DNA of 40,557 nt from Lachnospiraceae bacterium. Lineage in GTDB: Bacteria > Bacillota > Clostridia > Lachnospirales > Lachnospiraceae. The stretch lies in the NCBI GenBank assembly GCA_016280395.1, contig JAEEGQ010000127.1, positions 1 through 40,557 on the forward strand, written 5' to 3'. A model generated the notes under the pieces. The model saw only the letters and a list, made by a program, of their open reading frames with translations. It made no database searches and was not told the origin of the DNA. The translations under genes were made by a program, and so were the position numbers. Below are positions 1 to 8,059 of this stretch, piece by piece (within the stretch, counting starts at the first letter, position 1; each line of letters begins with the position of its first letter).

Positions 1-585
1 ATCTGCTTTTGTCATGGCAAGCCCGAGGGAATCGTACCGTTTTTCTACTTCTTCATCGGACTCCGAGATAAAGCCCGTAAGTATTGCAACGTCTGCGGGA
101 ACTTCGAATTTGGTGACAAGCGTGTCCGGCTTTGTTTCGGAAGCTTCACGCGAATCCACGGGATTGATGCAGTATGCCTTGATCCTCTCAAATTCCGCGT
201 CCGAAACAGCGCCTTCCACGATATATGTTGTAGCTGAACGGATAACGGGTTCTTCTGTCTCGTTAAGCAGTTTTACGCACTGTTCCGCAGAGTCCGCACG
301 CTGGTCGAACTGGCCCGGAAGATATTCTATAGAAAAAGAGCGGGAGTCGCTATAAAGCGGCAGCTGTTCTTCATAAAGGATATCAACCGGAGGCTCCGAG
401 AAAACGGCGCCAAGGGCTTTGTTATAGGTTTCGTCACTGATATTCTCGATATCGTAACGGACAAGGACACGGATCCCTTTTACAGAGTCGATGTTTAAAT
501 AACTCTTGATCTCGTCTGCAAGTTCCATGGAACGAATTGCAAATGGTGCTTTCTTTTCAACAAATACTCGTCTAACGTTTCCCAT
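1..585 (-). CDS. purL: Phosphoribosylformylglycinamidine synthase, N-terminal part (cut by window edge)
   Basis: Only the first 195 codons are inside the window; the gene runs off the left edge. PurL makes FGAM from FGAR, glutamine and ATP in de novo purine synthesis. The N-terminus matches the large single-chain clostridial form of FGAM synthase: it begins MGNVRRVFVEKK and contains RYDIENISDET, FSEPPVD and EYLPGQFDQRADSA, all characteristic of the PurS-like N-terminal region of that form. An in-frame ATG lies four codons upstream (597), but the start at 585 is preferred because GGAG sits six bases before it, while the upstream ATG has no ribosome site. The catalytic FGAM synthase and glutaminase parts are not visible. 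I see no clear promoter in the roughly 80 bp upstream. Confidence 0.9.
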   Translation of the reverse strand, partial: MGNVRRVFVEKKAPFAIRSMELADEIKSYLNIDSVKGIRVLVRYDIENISDETYNKALGAVFSEPPVDILYEEQLPLYSDSRSFSIEYLPGQFDQRADSAEQCVKLLNETEEPVIRSATTYIVEGAVSDAEFERIKAYCINPVDSREASETKPDTLVTKFEVPADVAILTGFISESDEEVEKRYDSLGLAMTKAD

Positions 586-665
586 CACGGTCTCCATTCA
601 AATGTTTACTTGTTTTGGATTGCTTTGCTCTTTAGGATATCACAAACGTTTTTGGGATGCAACAG

Positions 666-3101
666 TTAATCCTCGTTAAGATTTTTGAGCCAGTTCTTGT
701 TTGCGTACATGTTCATATCGGCGCGTTTATAAACATCCGCAAGGCATTCGTCCCCCATGAATTCCGACATTCCGCAGGCGATAACGATGCCGTCGTTTTG
801 AGCTGCTTCTTCATTCCTCACATTAAAGTCGCCCATCAGTGTATTCAGACGTTTGTAATCGGAGCCTTTGACAATGACCGCGAACTCATCGCCTCCGACT
901 CTGTATACGGGACTGTGCTTGAAGGAATTGCAGATGACCCTGCAGGCATCTTTTATGTATTTGTCACCGGCCTGATGCCCGAAAGAATCGTTAACTTTCT
1001 TCAGGTTATTTACATCAAGTATCACGACCGCAAATGCAGGAGCATTTCCGGCTTTTATCTGCTTGTCAAGGTGTTCCTCATCATCCTTGAACGCCATTTT
1101 TGTCTTGACGCCTGTAAGGGCATCGGTGTTCGCTCTTGTCTGCGCCTTTGAGAGCTGTTTTGCGTACTCGGTCTCCTGCCTGATGAGTGCGTCAATATCA
1201 TTAAGGCCCACGACAAGCCTGCGGCCCTCCGACTCTTCAACCATTGCGGCCTTCAACTGGACATATCTTGTGCCTTCGGCAAGCCTGAACCTGTAATTGA
1301 TCGCGTAAATGCCGTTCTTGCCGATATCAGAAAGAACATTTTCCTTTGTGAACGAATTTAATACATGATCAAGATCTTCGGCATAAACCGTCGAACCAAA
1401 AAAGCTTTTTGCGTCTTCAAAGAAATCGAGTCCCTCTTTGGGAAGCCTGATATTATCTAATCCTTCCGTGGTGCTGAACTCACGGTAACGGCCGGTTTCG
1501 GGTACAACAACATAAACGCACAGGAAATCGCCTGCAAGTGCGTTGATGCGTGTATAAGCGATACGTTCTTCTTTTATGCGTTCGGCAAATCTTCTCTGTT
1601 TCATCTCTTCGTCAACATCCGTTATGCCGATAACGATAAACCTGCTGCTTTCGAAGCGTGAAACACGCATGCTCACATAAACGGGACCTTTAGGGGATTT
1701 AAGGCGGTATGCCATCGTAAATGTATTATTGCGGTCAAGGGTATCAAGCAGTGTTTTCTTGTCCATGCTGTTGATAAAATTCTCGCAATCGTCTTCAAAA
1801 ACGTACTTTCTGCCTTCGATCTTGCAGGATCCGAAGAAATCCTTACCGTTCCTGATCTCGATAAGACCGCCTTTATTTTCGTCGGACCGGTATTCAACAT
1901 ACTCGCCCGAATCGACATTTACGTAATAAATATCCGAATAGCCTCTCGCAAGCGCCTGGGCGATATGTGTAAAGATCAGCCCGGTACTTTTTGCCTTCTC
2001 GTAGGCTTCTTTTGTTGTTGCGTTCTCACGGCGGATACGGACCATATCCGTTACATCCTGACACATGCCGAGAAGACACAGTCTGCCGACTGCATCATAA
2101 AACTTTAGTTTTGTTGTCTGGAACTGGCGCTGGTTGCCTGCCGCGTCCGGAACATCCTCAAAGAAGATGTAGGGTTCTTCCATGGAAAGTGCCATCTTAT
2201 CATCTTCAACGAAATGGCTTGCCGTAACGCTGTCGAATATCTCAGCATCGGTAAGCCCCACAACGCCGTCAGGATCTTTTTTGTGGGCATACTCGGCAAA
2301 AGCCTGATTGCATGCAAGGTAAACACCTGTATTTGCATCCTTTGAAAAGCTCAATGCAGGCATATTATCAAGAAGAGAAGTTATGGACTGTTTGAGAAGT
2401 CTGATCTTTTCCGCTTCTTTAAGCTCGCTCTTGTATTCCGCTTTTTCATCACCTATTACAAAGGTGCGAAGGAGCGATGTCCCAAGCAGATAGCCTATTG
2501 TATAGAGCGGAAGGTACGGGGACCACATCTGTCCCGTAAGAAATACCGCCATGATCATCCCAAAGAAAGCTATGCTCTCATAACGGCTGTTTCTCTTTCC
2601 CGAATCCCTTCGCATTATCAAAGACGAAGCATAGACAGAGACAAAAAGGAGCAGGGCAATCTGGACCGCAAGAAGTATATGTCTTACCGGGAGCGCGTGA
2701 TAGACACAATCCCGGTCAACCGTAAAGAGTACCGGGACAAAGATATTTATGATGCTGAAGACGGTAATGACGCAGGCAACGATGCGGCCTGCATAAATAA
2801 AGATACGGCCAAACCTGTTATCCTCTTCCATGTAGGCTATAACATATTGTGACCAGAAAAGGACACCCAAAGCCATGGTAATGTAATAGACCGAAGTATC
2901 CGCAAAAAGCAGCCCCGGGATCTTAAGTGCCTCAAAAACACCCCAGAGCGTATCTGTGATGTAATATAAAAGCACTGAAAAGAGAAAATATCTGTAAGCT
3001 TTTAACGCGGACCTTTCCTGCCGGTCATTTTTCCATAGAATATCCTGGTTTTCGATAAAAAGGATCAGTATTGCAAGCAATCCGATTGCCGAATAATACA
3101 T
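666..3101 (-). CDS. Seven-TM membrane protein with PAS-like region and C-terminal GGDEF domain (putative diguanylate cyclase)
   Basis: 811 residues. The first ~215 residues carry about seven hydrophobic segments (near 2-17, 37-52, 68-90, 101-126, 140-161, 175-190, 194-212), suggesting a membrane sensor. A PAS-like region follows at ~235-345 (NMPALSFSKD, GMCQDVTD). Two more repeated sensor-like segments at ~380-495 and ~510-630 each end in a VIGITDVD / VVGLNDID motif. The GGDEF domain spans ~650-811 and starts with DALTGVKTK. Its active-site loop YRVGGDEF (GGDEF at 736-740) is intact, so cyclic-di-GMP synthesis is plausible. The RxxD inhibitory site normally just upstream is not recognisable. 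The ribosome site AGGAG lies seven bases before the ATG. The signal sensed is unknown. Confidence 0.88.
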   Translation of the reverse strand: MYYSAIGLLAILILFIENQDILWKNDRQERSALKAYRYFLFSVLLYYITDTLWGVFEALKIPGLLFADTSVYYITMALGVLFWSQYVIAYMEEDNRFGRIFIYAGRIVACVITVFSIINIFVPVLFTVDRDCVYHALPVRHILLAVQIALLLFVSVYASSLIMRRDSGKRNSRYESIAFFGMIMAVFLTGQMWSPYLPLYTIGYLLGTSLLRTFVIGDEKAEYKSELKEAEKIRLLKQSITSLLDNMPALSFSKDANTGVYLACNQAFAEYAHKKDPDGVVGLTDAEIFDSVTASHFVEDDKMALSMEEPYIFFEDVPDAAGNQRQFQTTKLKFYDAVGRLCLLGMCQDVTDMVRIRRENATTKEAYEKAKSTGLIFTHIAQALARGYSDIYYVNVDSGEYVEYRSDENKGGLIEIRNGKDFFGSCKIEGRKYVFEDDCENFINSMDKKTLLDTLDRNNTFTMAYRLKSPKGPVYVSMRVSRFESSRFIVIGITDVDEEMKQRRFAERIKEERIAYTRINALAGDFLCVYVVVPETGRYREFSTTEGLDNIRLPKEGLDFFEDAKSFFGSTVYAEDLDHVLNSFTKENVLSDIGKNGIYAINYRFRLAEGTRYVQLKAAMVEESEGRRLVVGLNDIDALIRQETEYAKQLSKAQTRANTDALTGVKTKMAFKDDEEHLDKQIKAGNAPAFAVVILDVNNLKKVNDSFGHQAGDKYIKDACRVICNSFKHSPVYRVGGDEFAVIVKGSDYKRLNTLMGDFNVRNEEAAQNDGIVIACGMSEFMGDECLADVYKRADMNMYANKNWLKNLNED

Positions 3102-3134
3102 TTCCGTTCTCCTGCCATATATTTATGCACTTTA

Positions 3135-3163
3135 ATCATACCATCTTAATTGATAATTGTCAT
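3135..3163 (-). promoter_or_regulatory. Predicted promoter of the GGDEF gene
   Basis: On the minus strand an ATGACA -35 element (3163-3158) and a TATGAT -10 element (3140-3135) are separated by 17 bp, upstream of the GGDEF start at 3101. Each hexamer differs from the sigma-A consensus at one position. Confidence 0.6.
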
Positions 3164-3230
3164 CAAAAATGTAAAGGTTTTTGTCATTGCTCATTTAATA
3201 ATATTTTGTTTCCCTTTTTTGAACGATTAG

Positions 3231-3239
3231 TGCTATAAT
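3231..3239 (+). promoter_or_regulatory. Predicted extended -10 promoter of the MraY-like gene
   Basis: TGCTATAAT is a perfect extended -10 (TGn plus TATAAT), 39 bp before the start codon at 3278. No good -35 hexamer is present at 16-18 bp, which is typical of extended -10 promoters. Confidence 0.55.
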
Positions 3240-3277
3240 ACACTTCACAATAAATAACTTTTAAATGGGACAAATCT

Positions 3278-4237
3278 ATGCTGTATTTACTTTTTCAAAA
3301 ACATCTTGATCTGCTGCTTGCTTTAGGCTACATATTTTCCTTTGCCGGTACCGCGCTGTGCCTTTGTCTCCTTAGAAACAGGCTTCCGCAGGATCAGGGA
3401 CGTGCTTTTGCCGTAAACGGTGAAAAGTCAAAAGGAAAAGCCCGTGGCGCCGGGATCATAATGATCGCCGTACTAGCAATAAGCGTGCTGCTCTTTATCC
3501 CTTCGGAAAACCTCGAGTATCCGCTGTACTGCCTGTTCCTTGTGGCAGCAATGCTTACCGGTTTCTTTGATGACGCCTCAAAAAAGCCCTGGAACGAGTA
3601 CCTAAAAGGCGCTCTTGACCTTGCCATAGCCTTTGGTCTTGCCTTTACTTTCTGTTTCTATAACGGCTCCGATATACATTTCCTGCTTTTAAGCACTGTC
3701 GTGACTGTTCCGAAGTGGCTCTTTATAATCCTTGCGATCATCCTTATCTGGGCTTCGATAAATGTTGTCAACTGCACAGACGGTGTTGACGGGCTTTGTG
3801 CTTCGCTTTCCATAGTTACGATTCTCGGTTTCTTTATGCTGAACCTTAAAACAGGAATAGCTGATGCAGTGAACCCCATGGCGATCTCTTTCGTGATGAT
3901 GCTGCTTGCCTATCTTCTCTTTAATTCAAGTCCGAGCACGATACTTATGGGAGATGCGGGCTCGCGTCCTCTCGGCCTCTTTATCGCGCTGCTTGCGTTA
4001 AAAAACGATCCGATCCTGTTCCTGCCCTTTGCCCTTGTATTCATACTTGACGGCGGGCTTGGGCTTATCAAGGTTTCGCTGCTGCGCTTCCTAAAGATCT
4101 CCATCATGAAGAATATCCGCACACCGCTTCACGACCATTTCAGAAAGAACAAGGGCTGGTCGGATACACAGACCGTATTCAGGTTCACAGTCGTACAGGC
4201 GGCACTTATTATAGTGGTATTGTCGCTGATAAGATGA
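3278..4237 (+). CDS. MraY-like polyprenyl-phosphate phosphoglycosyl transferase, outside any dcw cluster
   Basis: 319 residues, highly hydrophobic, with about ten membrane segments. Members of this family move a UDP-linked sugar phosphate onto undecaprenyl phosphate at the inner face of the membrane. The family motifs are all visible: FFDD (96-99), NCTDGVDG (165-172), MGDAGS (224-229), and the MraY-type cytoplasmic loop TPLHDHF (282-288) followed by KGW and RF. The HDHF loop is closer to MraY (HHHF) than to WecA/TagO, so lipid I synthesis or a variant is the best guess. However, the neighbours are not murein genes, so this is probably a second, specialised copy. The start is the ATG at 3278; its ribosome site is weak (GGGA, about nine bases before). 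It is convergent with the transglutaminase gene. Confidence 0.83.
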   Translation: MLYLLFQKHLDLLLALGYIFSFAGTALCLCLLRNRLPQDQGRAFAVNGEKSKGKARGAGIIMIAVLAISVLLFIPSENLEYPLYCLFLVAAMLTGFFDDASKKPWNEYLKGALDLAIAFGLAFTFCFYNGSDIHFLLLSTVVTVPKWLFIILAIILIWASINVVNCTDGVDGLCASLSIVTILGFFMLNLKTGIADAVNPMAISFVMMLLAYLLFNSSPSTILMGDAGSRPLGLFIALLALKNDPILFLPFALVFILDGGLGLIKVSLLRFLKISIMKNIRTPLHDHFRKNKGWSDTQTVFRFTVVQAALIIVVLSLIR

Positions 4238-4257
4238 TGCCCGGATACCGGTATTAC

Positions 4258-4326
4258 TGACAAAGGTGTCTGAACGATAACGAAGGTATCTGCCCTTTGA
4301 CAAAGTCATTTGAATAATAACGAAGG
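4258..4326 (+). repeat. Two imperfect 29-bp direct repeats, 40-bp period
   Basis: Units at 4258-4286 and 4298-4326 both begin TGACAAAG and end ATAACGAAGG, with 23 of 29 positions identical by eye. They lie in the 3' untranslated region between the MraY-like stop codon and the terminator. No function is evident. Confidence 0.55.
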
Positions 4327-4345
4327 CTTGGTTTATAACAAACAA

Positions 4346-4377
4346 AACGGCTTTGAGAAGATCATCTCAAAGCCGTT
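4346..4377. terminator. Bidirectional intrinsic terminator between convergent genes
   Basis: A perfect 13-bp stem (4346-4358 with 4365-4377) and a six-base loop are flanked by AACAAAA on the left and TATTTTGTT on the right. It can therefore act in both directions, ending the MraY-like transcript and the long minus-strand transcript that finishes with the transglutaminase gene. Confidence 0.85.
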
Positions 4378-4427
4378 ATTTTGTTCTTTACGGGATGTCC
4401 CGTTTTTGTCCCGTGGTATCCGTGAAA

Positions 4428-5246
4428 TCAATAGATATACGTAATGTTTGAATACAGCGAATCTTTCTTCTTCAGCTCGTATTTGTATCCTTTGTGGTAA
4501 TAGCAGGAATCATAGGTCGGATCGCAGGTATACCAGGATTTTGTCGTAGGATCGTATATCTGCAGCCATGCATGATATCCATTTACCATGCTTGGATCGG
4601 GATAACCCGTGATGACCCGAACTTCGATACCGCGGCTTCTGAGCATCGATGCCATTACTACCGAATAATCGTAGCAAATACCGGTCTTTGCGCTATACAC
4701 GGACTGCACGTTCGGAACATATGTCGTTACCGAGCCGGCAGTTATCTTTTTTGCAAGATCGTAATTGTACACAAAGGTTTTAATTATATAACCGTGGATC
4801 GCAGTGACCACTTCTGCTTCGGTTTTGCAGCCGTGCGTCAGCTCCGCGGCACGTTTCAGAATGTTGTCGCTCTGTTTGAAACCGACTATCGCATTTGAAT
4901 ACAGGTAAACCTGATTTTTGTCAGTCAGGCTAAGAGCAATGCTTTCCGATCCTATGACACTGTATTTTGTGCCCTCGAGCTGTCTGCAGACCTTGATGGT
5001 ATATGTGGTATTGCCGGCGGTAAGCGGTATCGTGATGCTTCCCGCAGTCATGTCGTATTGCTGTTTGTAATTTTCGGCAACGGCAAGGATCTTTACTTTA
5101 AGTGTTGTGTCATTATTAAAATTGATCGTGACTGTTCCGTTCTTGTTATCGGTTATGACAGGTGTGGCCGCTTTTGCCTTCAAAGGCAGAAAACACACGA
5201 GAATAAAGGCTAAAAAACCGATCATCAAAGCTGTTCTATTTTTCAT
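4428..5246 (-). CDS. Secreted transglutaminase-like cysteine protein
   Basis: 272 residues from the ATG at 5246, which is preferred over an ATG seven codons upstream because AGGAGG lies just before it. Residues 1-26 form a signal peptide ending near AKAA. A beta-rich region follows at ~27-110. The C-terminal half is a transglutaminase/protease-like core with a complete triad: Cys191 in TGICYDYS, His225 in GYHAWLQIY and Asp242 in CDPTYD. Proteins of this family act as peptidases or crosslinkers on the cell surface; the substrate is unknown. It is the last gene of the block that includes PilT and the pilins, 63 bp after pilT, so a role in maturing or crosslinking surface proteins is possible but only inferred from position. 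Confidence 0.82.
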   Translation of the reverse strand: MKNRTALMIGFLAFILVCFLPLKAKAATPVITDNKNGTVTINFNNDTTLKVKILAVAENYKQQYDMTAGSITIPLTAGNTTYTIKVCRQLEGTKYSVIGSESIALSLTDKNQVYLYSNAIVGFKQSDNILKRAAELTHGCKTEAEVVTAIHGYIIKTFVYNYDLAKKITAGSVTTYVPNVQSVYSAKTGICYDYSVVMASMLRSRGIEVRVITGYPDPSMVNGYHAWLQIYDPTTKSWYTCDPTYDSCYYHKGYKYELKKKDSLYSNITYIY

Positions 5247-5309
5247 GATCTCCTCCTGTTTTCTCATTTTGCCGGATACCGGCCGTGTAAACCCTCTGTT
5301 TATCCGTTT

Positions 5310-6476
5310 TTACTCCCTGATACCCGTCATACGCTTCACCGTTTCCGGATTGATCGCATAGGAAAGTGCCGTCTGCTCGTCGATCTTTCCTGCCTTGTAA
5401 AGCTCGGAAATGCTGACATCCATTGAAACCATGCCGTCTTTTGCTGAAGAATAGATAACGGAATCGATCTGATGGATCTTGCTTTCGCGGATCATTGTCT
5501 TTATTGCGTTTGTTGCTTCGAGTATCTCGAATGCCGGTACACGCTTTCCGTCTTTTGTGGGAAGAAGCTGCATCGAAACAATTGATTTGAGCACCATTGC
5601 AAGCTGTACGCGGATCTGCTGCTGCTGTCCCGGAGGGAATACATCAATGATACGGTCTATTGTGTTTGCGGCTCCGACGGTATGCAGCGTTGAAAGGACA
5701 AGGTGTCCCGTCTCTGCGGCGGTCATCGCTATCTCAATAGTCTCAAGGTCACGCATTTCTCCGATGAGTATTACATCGGGAGCTTCACGCATCGCCGCAC
5801 GGAGCGCTTTTGCATAGGATTCCGTATCAACGCTTACTTCGCGCTGGCTCACGATACTCTTTTTATGCTTGTGCAGGAACTCGATAGGATCTTCAAGAGT
5901 AAGGATGTGGCAGTTCCTGCGTTTGTTGATCTCATCAATTATAAACGAAAGCGTTGTGCTCTTTCCGCTTCCGGCTGTACCGGTAACGAGGATGAGTCCC
6001 TTCTTTTCTTCGCTCAATTCAAGTATCTGCTGAGGTATGCCCATCTGCGTAACATCCGGCAGATTGAAGGCGACGGTACGCATTACTGCGCTCCATGCGC
6101 CTCTCTGTTTGAAGATGTTTACACGGAAACGTCCCACGCCCTTGACGGAAACGGCAAAATCATCATCACCGTCGTCTCTGTAGGACACATCTCTGTTATC
6201 GGCACATTCGTAGATCCTGTTTAGTATCTGGCGCGTATCCGGAGGCATAAGGATAGGCCATTCCGATCTTTCGATCTTGCCGTGAACTTTGTAGGAAACA
6301 GGCTGTCCTACGACAACAAAAACATCGGAAGCGCCAAGCTCGTTGGCCCTTCTTAAAATCTCTTCAAGCTCGGGCTGTGAAGGCTTATTTGATGTTTCCT
6401 GCGCGGGAGCATCAAAACCCACAGCATTTCTTTCAACAGCAACAAATTCCCTGTTTTGGCCGTTCTCTTCGCTCAT
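5310..6476 (-). CDS. pilT: PilT-family type IV pilus retraction ATPase
   Basis: 388 residues. PilT is a hexameric cytoplasmic ATPase that depolymerises type IV pili. Visible motifs in order: Walker A GTAGSGKST (166-174), Asp box LEDPIEF (194-200), Walker B VILIGEMRD (235-243), His box GHLVLSTLHT (257-266), and a C-terminal NAIKTMIRESK (323-333) equivalent to the AIRNLIRE motif that marks PilT rather than PilB. The tetracysteine zinc motif of PilB/GspE is absent. An N-terminal extension of about 35 polar residues precedes the usual PilT start. GGAGG lies six bases before the ATG. It is 13 bp downstream of the K/PilX-like pseudopilin gene, in the same operon as PilC and the pilins. Confidence 0.93.
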   Translation of the reverse strand: MSEENGQNREFVAVERNAVGFDAPAQETSNKPSQPELEEILRRANELGASDVFVVVGQPVSYKVHGKIERSEWPILMPPDTRQILNRIYECADNRDVSYRDDGDDDFAVSVKGVGRFRVNIFKQRGAWSAVMRTVAFNLPDVTQMGIPQQILELSEEKKGLILVTGTAGSGKSTTLSFIIDEINKRRNCHILTLEDPIEFLHKHKKSIVSQREVSVDTESYAKALRAAMREAPDVILIGEMRDLETIEIAMTAAETGHLVLSTLHTVGAANTIDRIIDVFPPGQQQQIRVQLAMVLKSIVSMQLLPTKDGKRVPAFEILEATNAIKTMIRESKIHQIDSVIYSSAKDGMVSMDVSISELYKAGKIDEQTALSYAINPETVKRMTGIRE

Positions 6477-6489
6477 GATATTCCTCCGT

Positions 6490-6969
6490 TCAATCTTCGA
6501 TTATTATATCTCCGTTCCAGATGTCACCGCCGTTGCCTTTTCCGTAATCACCGTGTTCCCCTTCGGAAAGGGCCCATTGCATGATCTTCGGCTCCGGCTC
6601 TTTTGAAAAGCGGAGCGTAACATTTAATGACTTGTCTGAAACAGCCGACTTTACCTGATATTCAACATAGATATATGATATCCCGCTCCCTGCGGAATAA
6701 ACCTTTGCGCCATCGAATGTAAAAGGTTCGTAATGCTCGCTCCCATAATAATCATAATACGCTTTTTTTATAGCTGCAAGTTTTTCTGTTGCCGCTTTGT
6801 CCATCGTATAATATTCCTGTACGGCATCCCTTGTCTTTTCGGCAAGCTTCATCTCATGGAAGGAAGCCCTTACGGACAGAGCCGCAAAAACAGTAAGCGC
6901 AAACACAACAAGAAGCAGTATCATGGAAGCGCCACCGACATTCATATGATAATCGTCGCTCTTTTTCAT
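6490..6969 (-). CDS. Pseudopilin-like protein without Glu5 (possible PilX/GspK-type tip subunit)
   Basis: 159 residues. A short basic/polar head, MKKSDDYHMNVGG, is followed by one hydrophobic helix at ~14-34 (ASMILLLVVFALTVFAALS) and then a polar helical segment. This is the architecture of a class III-processed pseudopilin. There is a glycine pair before the helix but no glutamate at +5, a feature known for tip pseudopilins such as GspK/PilX. The C-terminus is acidic and glycine-rich. AAGGAG lies eight bases before the ATG, which overlaps the stop of the upstream pseudopilin gene by four bases (ATGA), indicating translational coupling. The exact family is not recognised; the pilus role is inferred from architecture and operon. 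Confidence 0.68.
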   Translation of the reverse strand: MKKSDDYHMNVGGASMILLLVVFALTVFAALSVRASFHEMKLAEKTRDAVQEYYTMDKAATEKLAAIKKAYYDYYGSEHYEPFTFDGAKVYSAGSGISYIYVEYQVKSAVSDKSLNVTLRFSKEPEPKIMQWALSEGEHGDYGKGNGGDIWNGDIIIED

Positions 6970-7412
6970 TGCTTCTTCTCCTTTGAAACATCAAGCCTGC
7001 AATAGGTCTTTTCGCCGTCAGCCGAATAAATGCCGACATATCCGGTGATGAGCCCGGTTCCGTCATAAAGCTCTGCTTTAAGGATAAAAGCAGGATCGTC
7101 ATCAGTCTTTTCAAACCCTTTCGAAAATCCGCATGTAAGGACATTTCCCGACATTTTGCAATCAAATTCCTGCCCGGTCTTTGAGAGGATCTCGGCTATC
7201 TGATCCGAGTCGCACCCTTTTATAAAATCCGCAACAGACTGGGCAAGCAATACGGATTTAGTGGTATTAACGGCATTGCCCCTCAACTTGTCGGAAGCCA
7301 TGAACATCTTGAGCAGGTAAACACTTACTATCGCAAAGATGCCTATTATGATGACAAGCTCAAGCAGAGGTGCCCTGAAACTATTCTGTTTTTTGTTGGA
7401 TTCTATCTTCAT
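6966..7412 (-). CDS. Pseudopilin-like protein with a noncanonical prepilin site
   Basis: 148 residues. A basic leader (MKIESNKKQNSFR) precedes the hydrophobic segment APLLELVIIIGIFAIVSVYLL. The LLEL core and a Glu at +5 fit a type IV prepilin if cleavage falls between Arg13 and Ala14. The normal Gly at -1 is missing, so processing by a standard prepilin peptidase is uncertain. The remaining ~110 residues are globular, with two cysteines (in EFDCKM and LTCGF) that could form a disulphide. GGAG lies ten bases before the ATG. It sits between the J-like and K-like genes, so it is likely a minor pseudopilin. Confidence 0.7.
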   Translation of the reverse strand: MKIESNKKQNSFRAPLLELVIIIGIFAIVSVYLLKMFMASDKLRGNAVNTTKSVLLAQSVADFIKGCDSDQIAEILSKTGQEFDCKMSGNVLTCGFSKGFEKTDDDPAFILKAELYDGTGLITGYVGIYSADGEKTYCRLDVSKEKKQ

Positions 7413-7447
7413 ATGGCATTATCTCCATGCTTTTGCATGTAAGCTGT

Positions 7448-7933
7448 TTACTGGACCGTGCGCAGGCTCATTGTCAGGCTTTCGCTCTCTCCCGCATGAT
7501 TCTTTGCGGTAAGCTTCAGGCTGTTGCCATTCAGCTGGATATTGAAATCTTCGATCTCAACCATTTCAAATCCATAGCCAAGCTCGAAGGGATCGCCTTC
7601 AAGACGCATATGTTCTCTGAGACTACCGTTGTAGTGATAGATCAAAACTTCGTATCTGTAGCCTGTTCCACCGATGTAGGACAGCGAAAGTACGGGAATC
7701 CCGTCTTTTTCGGTCATCGTGATGCTCTCTGCGGCATCCTTCTGCCTTATCCTCGTTGCAACATAATTCAGCGAAGTCCTCAGCTCAAAATTATCGTTGT
7801 TGGCCTTCACAATATTATGATAAACCTGTATTCCCACATTGGTAAGAAGGAGCGATGATATCGCGAAGGTGCCGAGTATCAGCACCGTTCCGATAAAGCC
7901 CACCCACCATATGGCATTTGAATGTCTTTCCAT
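7448..7933 (-). CDS. Minor pseudopilin-like membrane protein (possibly DUF4860)
   Basis: 161 residues from the ATG at 7933 (MERHSNAIWW), chosen because GGAGG lies eight bases upstream; longer readings into the hairpin region have no ribosome site. A short head, one N-terminal hydrophobic helix at ~8-31, then an amphipathic helix (LRTSLNYVATRIRQKD) and a beta-rich domain resemble GspJ-like minor pseudopilins. There is no Gly/Phe cleavage site and no Glu5. It may correspond to DUF4860, found in clostridial pilus clusters, but this is from memory and unverified. It lies 126 bp downstream of the prepilin gene, separated by two strong hairpins. Confidence 0.7.
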   Translation of the reverse strand: MERHSNAIWWVGFIGTVLILGTFAISSLLLTNVGIQVYHNIVKANNDNFELRTSLNYVATRIRQKDAAESITMTEKDGIPVLSLSYIGGTGYRYEVLIYHYNGSLREHMRLEGDPFELGYGFEMVEIEDFNIQLNGNSLKLTAKNHAGESESLTMSLRTVQ

Positions 7934-7977
7934 GTATTTAACCTCCATGCTGCGAGCGAAGCGAACAGCTAATGGTT

Positions 7978-8035
7978 GCATTTGTGCGAGGATCACGCAG
8001 CACAAATGCGCTGTTTGAAAGTTTTACTTTCAAAC
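7978..8035 (-). repeat. Two adjacent hairpins between the prepilin and the minor-pseudopilin genes
   Basis: Hairpin A has 10-bp perfect arms at 7978-7987 and 8000-8009 (GCATTTGTGC) with a 12-base loop. Hairpin B has 10-bp perfect arms at 8013-8022 and 8026-8035 (GTTTGAAAGT) with a 3-base loop. On the transcript they directly follow the prepilin stop codon (8060). Neither has a T-run afterwards, so they look like 3' stabilisers, processing sites or attenuators that set prepilin:pseudopilin ratios rather than full terminators. A dispersed repeat element is the alternative. Confidence 0.7.
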
Positions 8036-8059
8036 GTAACCTCGGATATTGACAAATAC

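Noticed and set aside
14-355. Plus-strand open frame at the left edge
   Set aside because: It is antisense to the purL N-terminus, which matches FGAM synthase on the minus strand over its whole visible length.
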